NCBI GenBank assembly: GCA_943704415.1
Contig: CALSCO010000613.1
Location: 1-39,301, forward strand
Origin: Parvularia atlantis
Taxonomy: Eukaryota; Opisthokonta; Rotosphaerida
DNA: 39,301 nt
Direction of reading: 5' to 3'
The position numbers and the translations under genes are program-made. A model generated the notes under the pieces. It saw only the letters and a program-made list of their open reading frames with translations, was not told the DNA's origin and made no database searches. Shown here piece after piece: positions 32,708 to 39,301 of this stretch (the first letter of the stretch is position 1; every line of letters starts with the position of its first letter).

Positions 32708-35700
32708 CGAGGCGCGCAAGGCCGACGAGGCGCGCAAGGCTGCAGAAGCCAAGCCTACGCAGGCGCCCACGGCCGCGCCAGTGGAAGTTGACCCACGCGA
32801 GCAACGGTGCGTCGGTCGGTGCTGTTCTGTTTTGGCAGCTAAAGCGCGGTCGCGCAGGCGTCGCGAACGTCTCGAGCGGCAGCAGAAGGAAGAGGAGGAG
32901 TTCAAGCGCACGATGGCCTTGGTACGCCGATGCTCGCGCTTCTCACTGCGCCTGTTGACGTGCGCGGCAGGAGGAAGAGCGTATCGCAAAGGAGCGTGAG
33001 CAGCGGCGGAAGGAGCGCGAGGAACGCCTGCGTCGGATCGAGGCTGAGGGTGCGGCGTTCGCATGCGCTGCCGTGAGCGATGGCTCACTCGCATGATCGG
33101 CTGCAGCCGTGGCAGACGTGCCGGCCAAGAGTGTCAAGGGCGCACCAGCAGCGGCCGACAAGGCCACGGCGGAGAAGGCAGCGGCAGACAAGGCGGCAGC
33201 AGACAAGGCGGCGGCGGACAAGGCAGCGGCGGACAAGACCGACAAGGCAAGCGAGGTGTCAGAGCGCGAACAGCGGCGGCAACAACGGCAGCGTGAGCTC
33301 GAGGAACGCGAGAAGGCAGCCAGCAAGGAGACCTCGACGGCCAGGCCATCCGCACGCACCGCGACGCGCAAGCTGGGTGCGTGACCGGACCTGCGCGGGC
33401 TTTGCGGCACTGACGTCGTCCACGCTGCAGCCACCGACGAGGACCTGATCGAGACACTGTCGGCCGACGAGCTCGCGGCGCTTGAGGCTGAGCTGGAGGA
33501 CCAGCCAAAACTGGTCGCAGGCGCAGCTAGCACGTCTGCAGCACCCCAAGAGAGTGCCGCAGCCATCGACGTCGCTGCGGTCGGGGACGGCACCGGCAAG
33601 CTGACGCACCTCACGGTCGGGCGCGCCAAGGGCCCAAAGAGGCGCGCGGCGATGGGCAACGTCGTGCGCAGCCTTGGCCGGATGGAGGGCGTCGACATTG
33701 CCGAGAAGGTGAGCGCGCAGTCGCGTGCTAGCTGCCGCTTGCTCATGCTCCCCGGGGCCAGCTCAAGGACGACGAGCTCGCCGACAAGCCTGCGGCGTCT
33801 TCGTCATCGGCCGCGGCGCCGTTGGCACCGTCCGGCCTGAGCGGCCTCTTTGGCAGCGGCAACGCAAAGGCAGCGCAGCTCGCGGCACAGAGCATGGCAG
33901 CCGCGGCTGCGGCTGACGCCGATGGTGCGCTGGTGCCCGCGGTTGCTGCTCACGCGTCGCTGACGGCATGCGCAGCCGAGCGGCAGGCCAAAGAGAAGCG
34001 CAGCAGCTTCAAGCCTCCGGCGGGCGCTGTTGCGATGGGCGGGATGGGCCAGGTGCGCTTGCGCCGTGCGCCCGCACCGGCCGCGTGGCTCACGGCCACC
34101 CAGGCCGCCGCACTCGCCGCCGGCGCCGCCAAGAAGGCCGCCGGGCGGCCGCAGACGATGTTTGTCACGAACGCGGAGAAGGAGGTGCGCGCTCTGCCGA
34201 CAGCTGTTTTGGGTCTCGCTGACCGGGCGCAGGACACGGGTGCAGCGCTCGAGCGCATGAAGACCGCGGCGGCCAAGAAGCCGGTCCTGCCGACGCCCGG
34301 TGTCAAGGCGCGCATCGGCGCGTGAGCGGCGGCTGCTGGCCCGCTGACGCACGCGCCGCAGGCCGACACAAAGCCGCTGCTGCAGCTCAAGGGCAAGAAA
34401 CGCACGTTTGTGATCAAGGTGTGCGCCCCGGCGCGCAGCCTGTGGTGCCCGGCCGCTCACGCGCCTCGCCGCCACGCAGGCTCCCAAGAAGGCCACGTCG
34501 TCGCTCAACCACGGCGACGTGTTCATTCTCGACATCGGCGAGGCGCTCTTCGTGTGGAACGGCAGCCAGTCGGCGCAGGTGAAGCGCGCCAAGGGCCTCG
34601 AGGTCGCGCACCGCATCAAGGACAAGGAGTACACGGGCCGGATCGACGTAGTCGTGATCAGTGCGCGCCGGGGCGCTGGCGCGCTGGACCGCCGTCTCAC
34701 GCGCCAGCCCGCCGCTAGACGGCATGGAGGACGACCGCAAGACGCTAAAGTTCTGGCGCACGCTCGGCGACCGCGAGCATGTGCGCTTGCCGGCCGCCGC
34801 GGCCAACGCCACACTGACGTGCGCACGCGGCGCTAGGTGCGCACGGCCGAGGAAGGCGGCGACGACGTCGAGTTTGAGAAGACGATGGAGGCGCGGTACA
34901 AGCTCTACCAGTGCGCGACGGCGCCGGCATGGTCTCTTGGGCGACGCTGATGCGCCGCCGCACCGCCAGTGTGCAGCAGGGCGTTGAGCCGGAGCTGCTG
35001 GCGGAGAACAGCCGCACGGTGACCAAGGACAAGCTCAAGAACTCGCAGGTGCGGACGTGCCGGGCGCGCAGGGGAGCAAGTGCGCGCCAACGCAGGGTCA
35101 CGCCGCGCAGGTGCTTGTGATGGACGGGTGGAGCGAGATCTACGTCTGGGTCGGGCGCAACAGCGCTGCCGAGGACCGCGCCGTGGGCGAGGCGTTTGCC
35201 GAGGTGTGCCGACGTGCGGCCCGCTGTGCACGCGGTGGCTCATCGTTCGCGCACGCACAGCGTCTGCGCAGCGAGAGCGGGCGCGAGCCGTGGACGACCG
35301 TGCAGGTGGAGGAGTCGCTGAGCGAGAGCACCGTGTTCCGCGAGAAGTTTGCCGACTGGCGCGAGGCCGATGCGACGCTGCACGTGCGCCAGCAGAAAAA
35401 CATCGAGGCGCCCGACAAGAAGTTCCGCGTGTACGACCGCGGCAGCGGTACGGGTGCAGCGTGGCACGCGCCGCCGCGCACAGTGTGCTCAGCCCACGCC
35501 GGCCGTGCAGACGCCCGCAAGGTTGACAAGATTAACGTCGAAAAGATGATCGAGCCGGACGAGCTCGCGCGCGAGGCTGACCTGTTTGACCTGAAGCACA
35601 ACGGGCAAGGGACGATTGTGAAGGTGCGTCGAGCGCGTGCGTGTGCGCGGCTGCGCCGCGGCCCGGTGAGCCGCGGCGCAGATGTGGCAGTGCCAGGAGA

Positions 35701-37627
35701 AGAGCAACGTCGAGCTACCGCCGGCGTACAAGGGCCAGTTCTACTCGGGCGAGAGCTACGTCATCCTGTTTGAGTTCCCGCAGAAGAACCGCGAGGGCCC
35801 CGGTGAGCGCCTCGTCTACGTGATGTACTTCTGGCTTGGCCGGGACGGCAAACTGGTGCGCGCGCGTGCGTTTGCAGCCGTCGGCGCGTGTGAACTCATG
35901 CAGCGTCTGTGCAGAGCGAGCAGGGCACATCGGCGCTCTTAGCCATCGAGCTCGACCGCCAGTACGGCGCGCCGCAGGTGCGTGTGCCGCAGGGCAGCGA
36001 GCCGCCGGACTTTGTGGCCATCTTCGGGAACCGCATGATCGTTCGGACGGTGCGCGCGTGCGTGATGCTGCGTCGCGCCACGGGCTGACGCACCCGCACG
36101 CAAAGGGCACACGGTCGACGTACGACAACGACGCCGTGGCCCTGTTCCAGCTGCGCGGGTCGCGCGACAACGCCGTCAAGGCCGAGCAGGCGCCGCGGGC
36201 GGTGAGCGCGCCGACGGGACCACCACACGCGCGTTCTGAGTTGCGGCGACCAGACGGCAGCGACGCTCAACACGGGCGACTCGTTTGTGCTGTGCACGCC
36301 CAAGAAGGTCTACGTCTGGCACGGCCTGGGCTCGTTCGACTACCAGGAGGACGCGGCGCTGGACCTCGCCAACGATCTTGCGCACGTGTGTGCCCACGTA
36401 GCGACGCCGTGCGGGTCGGGCGTGCTGACCGTGTGGGCTGGCGTCGCAGGGCCGCGAAGTCAAGGAGGTGACGGAGAAGGACGAGCCGGCTGGTGCGCTG
36501 CCGCTGGCCTCGTCTGATGAACTCACGCATGCTGAGCGCACCGGCACGTTGGTAGACTTCTGGGCGGCGCTGGGCGGCAAGGCCGAGTACTGCACCTCGC
36601 AGGACCTGCGCCAGACGAAGCGCAAGGAGCAGGTGCGCGTGCCCGCACCGAGCGCCGCGGCTGACGGCGCGCGTGCGCAGGAGACGTTCCGCCTGCGGTT
36701 GTACAAGATGTCGTTCACGGGCGGCAGCGGCAATCCGACGGTGCGAGTGCGCTGAGCACGCTGCTGCGTGTGCGTGGCCTCACTGTGGCGACGGCGCAGG
36801 CGGACGAGGTTGAGTTCTTTGGGCAACGCGACCTGTCGCCCGAGGGCGTGTACATCGTTGATGCGTTCTTCGAGCTGTACGTGTGGATCGGCCGGCTCGC
36901 GACCAAGAATGTGAAGGACATCCGGCTGGCGATCGAGACGGCGATTGTGCGGCCGTCTTGCGCGCTGCGGTTCGCGGGCTCTACTGACGGCGCGCGCGCG
37001 GCCGGCCGAACAGGACTACAATAGCTTTTGCGAGGAGTACCTCGGCCGGCTCGGCAAGGGCCGGGCGTGGCTGATCCACGAGGGCCACGAGCCTGTGCTG
37101 TTCAAGGGCGTCTTTACGGCGTGGGCGCCGTGGGTGCGTTGCGTGACGGGCGCCGTGGACTGCGCTGCTGAGCGCGGCTCGCCGCGGATGGCAGGACGAG
37201 ATGGACTACTTCCGCATCGGGCACGAGAAGGAGCCGCCGCTGAAGCGCGGGGACCTCGAGCGGCCGATGAAGCAGATCAACTTTGAGCCGGTGACGGTGG
37301 AGGACGCGTTGCAAAAGTGCGCGGGTGCCCACGTGTACGTGCGCGTGTGCCCTGACGCGCCGAGCACGCGCGCGCCAGATACATCCTGGCCAAGCACCCT
37401 GCCAGCGCGCTGAAGGGCGGCAGCGAGCTGCCGTTTGGCGTGGACCCTGCGACACTCGAGGTGCGCTGGCGCAACGGCCGACACACGGCACGGCCTGAGG
37501 CGCGCAAACGCAGGACTACGTCTCGGACGAGGACTTTGCGAAGATGTTTGGCGTGGCCCGGCCCGAGTTCCTCACGCAGCCCAAGTGGAAGCAGACCGAC
37601 ATGAAGCGCAAGAGCGGGCTGTTTTGA
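31505..37627 (+). CDS. Villin-like protein with coiled-coil N-terminus and CPI-like motif
   Basis: Starts MEEETTSQRLER; a GTGCGT intron joins to a charged coiled coil (REREEQKKKLEEELAQEEAR). Next are a Pro/Val/Glu repeat (31937-32160), more Glu/Arg/Lys helices including a 6-residue repeat (32619-32744), and an Ala/Lys repeat (33178-33237). A Tmod-like helix (DEDLIETLSADELAALEAEL) follows, then the CPI-like motif LTHLTVGRAKGPKRR at 33601-33645. Gelsolin-type repeats run from about 34370 to 37290: HGDVFILDIGEALFVWNGSQ, DGWSEIYVWVGRNSAAEDRA, YVMYFWLGRDGKL, KVYVWHGLGSFDYQEDAALD and VYIVDAFFELYVWIGRLATK. The headpiece ends the protein (DYVSDEDFAKMFGVARPEF, KWKQTDMKRKSGLF). It is expected to bind, sever or cap F-actin. 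Compared with villidin it lacks WD and PH domains. Closest known layouts are Dictyostelium gelsolin/villin proteins with coiled coils; orthology is unproven. Confidence 0.88.
31937..32160 (+). repeat. Pro/Val/Glu tandem repeat in the villin-like gene
   Basis: Imperfect units reading EPVVERKLEPV and EPVVECKPDPKPEPVVERK, with one roughly 70-nt copy duplicated almost exactly. All units keep the same frame, so the repeat is coding. It forms an extended proline-rich spacer between two coiled coils. Confidence 0.8.
32619..32744 (+). repeat. Seven 18-bp repeats encoding EARKA(D/E)
   Basis: Seven consecutive hexapeptides EARKAD, EARKAE or EARKAA. They are encoded by near-identical 18-bp units (gaggcgcgcaaggccgac). 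The pattern predicts a stable charged single alpha helix. Confidence 0.85.
33178..33237 (+). repeat. Four 15-bp repeats encoding AAADK
   Basis: Four consecutive AAADK pentapeptides with synonymous changes between units, inside an Ala/Lys helix of the villin-like protein. Confidence 0.8.
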
Positions 37628-37734
37628 GCCGAGAGCGCGCGCCTCCCTCCCCAACGAGACTTGTTCGCCGTGATATGTGCACGCATTCAAACAGAGAAAT
37701 ATTTACACCGCCCCGCCGCGCGCGCGCCGGGAGG

Positions 37735-39113
37735 TCACCGCAGCGTCAGCAGGCGCTGCGTCGTCTCCCACGGCCTGACGCGGTTGTGCGACATCTGGCT
37801 GATGACCGTGTGACACACGCGCTGGGCGTAGTTGCCGCCCGCCGCGGGCCGCTGTGCGAGGCCCTGCGCGCCGCGTCAAGACACCGCCGGCCGCATGGCA
37901 TGATCGGCGCACCTGCAAAAACACAAAGTCGTAGAGCAGGCCGAGGTAGTCGGTCGAGAGCTCGCGCGCGTTCGAGTGGCGCAGGTTGCGGATGAACTCG
38001 CGCTTGGTCATCTTGTTCTTGATATGCGGCGAGTTGAGGTCGGTCGTGAGCATCATGAGCGAAAACACGAGCAGCACGGCCGTATCTGCGGCGCGCACGC
38101 GCTCAGCCGCCGCCCCGCCGCGCACGAGCACGCGCGCGCGCCCTGCGAGAACGAGAGCCGGTCCCGGTTCGCCTGCCAGTAGTGCTCGGCAAACTTCTCG
38201 ACGATGGCGAGGCGCGACATGGACATGGTGATGGGCAGGGTGAACTTGGCCAAGAAGTCGCTGCGACGCGGCGCGACGGCGCACTCAGCCACGGGCGTCG
38301 CGGCGCGCACGGCGCGCACCGCAGCGCCTCGCCCAGGAACACGTTGCGCACGGGCTGCAGGCACACGAACGCGAGCGCGACGTCCTGCCTGCGCGCCGCA
38401 CACCCGCCGTGAGGGCTGCTGGGCGGCGCGTGGCAGGGCGCGCGCACCGTGTCGGGTTGGTCACGATGCGCCCAATCTGCGTCTTGTTGAGGTTGCGGGC
38501 GCTGCACGCCGTCGCCCGCGTCAGCATCGGGGACGGCGTCACGTGCGCACGGCACTGCGACGCGCCTGTTGAGGAACACGGCGACGCTGACGGGGTCGTT
38601 GCGCAGCAGGTTGACCTCGAAGAACATGTTGAGGCCCTGGCGGCGCCGTCACATCGCGTCAGCGCCCGTGGCCCCCGCGCCGTCTGCGGTGCGCGCCTGC
38701 TCGCCCGACATGTTGAAGCAGAAGACGAACGACTGGACCATGATGAAGACCTGCTTCCACTGCGCGCCCCGTGTCACGCTTTGGTGTCGCGGTGAACGTG
38801 AGAAGGACGCAAACGCACAAGCAGCTGCAGCCGCGCCGCCGCCTCCAGGTCCAGCCCGGGCACGCGCAGCACGCACAGGCGGCGCCAGATCACGTCCAGG
38901 TCGGCCACGCGCCGCCACTGCGAGTTGAGCAGGGCGATGGTGCAGACCTCACGCGGCGTGAGGAAGTGCAGGATGCGCAGCACTGTGCGAAGGTCTCAAG
39001 ACAAGCGCTGGCCGCAGCCGCTGCCGCGCACCGATCTCGGTCGGCAGCGCGCCCAGTGCGCCCGCCGCACCGTCGTCCTCGGTGCGCAGCTCGAGGCACA
39101 GCGCCTGGCCCAT
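37735..39113 (-). CDS. FBXO8: FBXO8-like F-box plus Sec7 protein
   Basis: Starts MGQALCLELRTEDDGA; human FBXO8 also begins MGQ. An F-box follows (LPTEIVLRILHFLTPREVCT, LNSQWRRVADLDVIWRRLCV), then a linker (QVFIMVQSFVFCFNMSGEQ, NMFFEVNLLRNDPVSVAVFL). The Sec7 domain has NLNKTQIGRIVTNPTRQDVA, FLAKFTLPITMSMSRLAIVE, KFAEHYWQANRDRLSF, VLLVFSLMMLTTDLNSPHIK and NKMTKREFIRNLRHSN. The C-terminus reads SHNRVRPWETTQRLLTLR. F-box plus Sec7 on one chain is characteristic of FBXO8, an SCF-type substrate adaptor related to ARF GTPases. The usual LPGE glutamate finger reads LPIT here, so nucleotide exchange is probably lost. Two of its introns (38696-38637 and 38565-38502) use GC donors. It is divergent from the last gene, with 67 bp between. 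Confidence 0.88.
38502..38565 (-). other. GC-AG intron in the FBXO8-like gene (Sec7 entry)
   Basis: The exon ends CTCAACAG, the intron starts GCGCGTCG and ends GTGCAG. Phase 2 on the left is completed by C on the right, leading into ARNLNKTQIG. The nearby GT four bases downstream of the exon end gives the wrong phase. Confidence 0.6.
38637..38696 (-). other. GC-AG intron in the FBXO8-like gene (linker)
   Basis: The exon ends GGCGAGCAG, the intron starts GCGCGCAC and ends CGCCAG. It is phase 0 on both sides, joining SGEQ to GLNMFFEV. There is no GT in the first 45 bases that could serve instead. Confidence 0.6.
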
Positions 39114-39180
39114 GCTGCTGCGGACGCGCGCGTCGACGACGTGGCAGCACGAATGTCTACACTCAGTTGAAACAAAAAAA
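39114..39180. promoter_or_regulatory. Divergent promoter, FBXO8-like / KGD4-like
   Basis: 67 bp between start codons. It contains an AT-richer patch ending in an A-rich tract right before the rightward ATG (cagttgaaacaaaaaaa). No TATA box. Confidence 0.45.
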
Positions 39181-39277
39181 ATGGCATCGGCAGCCGCTGC
39201 GCGCGCCGCCGCGCTCAGGCCGCACGTGCCCGCGATCCGCTTCCGCTACGCGCAGGCCAAGGCCGCCGCGGCCGGCG
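39181..39277 (+). CDS. First exon of a probable KGD4/MRPS36-like protein (partial)
   Basis: 97 nt of coding sequence, then a GTGCGTGTG donor at 39278; the window ends inside that intron. It encodes an Arg/Ala mitochondrial-type start (MASAAAARAAALR) followed by PHVPAIRFRYAQAK. The short motif H-V-P-x-I-[KR]-F close to the N-terminus is typical of KGD4 (MRPS36/Ymr31), the small subunit that anchors the E3 component of 2-oxoglutarate dehydrogenase. The motif is short, so this is tentative; a generic mitochondrial presequence is the alternative. Confidence 0.45.
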
Positions 39278-39301
39278 GTGCGTGTGTGTGTGTGGGGGGG
39301 G

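Noticed and set aside
31476-33094. Long open frames on the minus strand opposite the villin-like gene (repetitive Leu/Ser/Ala and Ala/Arg-rich)
   Set aside because: They mirror the coding repeats of the plus strand. High GC content removes stop codons from several frames, and no domain is seen.
39270-39301. GT-rich window end as telomeric repeat
   Set aside because: It is a GTGCGTGTGTGTG intron start followed by a short G run, with no repeated telomere unit.
1-39301. CRISPR arrays, tRNA or rRNA genes, transposons, virus-derived elements
   Set aside because: No regularly spaced repeats, cloverleaf-like segments, rRNA motifs, transposase, reverse transcriptase, integrase or capsid-type reading frames were seen. 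All long conserved frames belong to ordinary eukaryotic genes.

Overview
This window is very GC-rich nuclear DNA from a eukaryote with dense genes and many short introns (mostly about 50-100 bp). Almost every intron I could define begins GTGCG and ends in AG, with CTGAC or CTCAC a little upstream of the AG. The best lineage marker is a complete villidin (coronin-like WD repeats, three PH domains, gelsolin repeats, villin headpiece), an architecture known from Dictyostelium, so I infer an amoebozoan. A mitochondrial-type 2-oxoglutarate/O2-dependent dioxygenase, a mitochondrial carrier and a probable KGD4-like start suggest an aerobe with ordinary mitochondria. I found no virus, transposon, CRISPR array, rRNA or tRNA.

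Layout, left to right: CCDC115/Vma22-like V-ATPase assembly factor (+, 281-846); long coiled-coil protein (-, 892-3726); ACOT13-like hotdog thioesterase (-, 3801-4512); homoserine dehydrogenase (+, 4607-5915); mitochondrial carrier (-, 6012-7051); small unknown protein (+, 7329-7829); villidin (-, 7849-14505); CH-DH-PH-SH3-WW RhoGEF (+, 14711-19556); seven-TM RGS protein (-, 19795-22186); a roughly 700 bp repeat-bearing gap; HEGYPGHH putative metallopeptidase (+, 22887-24713); DIM1/TXNL4A spliceosomal protein (-, 24749-25381); BBOX/TMLHE-type dioxygenase (+, 25409-26976); F-BAR plus PH protein (-, 27073-30119); LENG1 homologue (+, 30314-31396); villin-like protein with long charged N-terminus (+, 31505-37627); FBXO8-like F-box/Sec7 protein (-, 37735-39113); and the first exon of a probable KGD4/MRPS36-like gene (+, from 39181).

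The 17 genes nearly alternate in strand (14 of 16 neighbouring pairs are in opposite orientation), giving convergent 3' gaps of 19-238 bp and divergent 5' gaps that are mostly 27-275 bp. Several products fit one cell-biological theme without being an operon: actin severing or capping (two villin-family proteins), Rho activation, heterotrimeric G-protein deactivation, membrane curvature (F-BAR) and ARF/ubiquitin control. The most interesting points are a capping-protein-interaction-like motif inside the second villin-family protein, four GC-AG introns on a background of GTGCG donors, a Sec7 domain apparently lacking its glutamate finger, and the seven-TM RGS protein. Exon boundaries of short genes were checked for reading phase by eye; those of the long genes are approximate.
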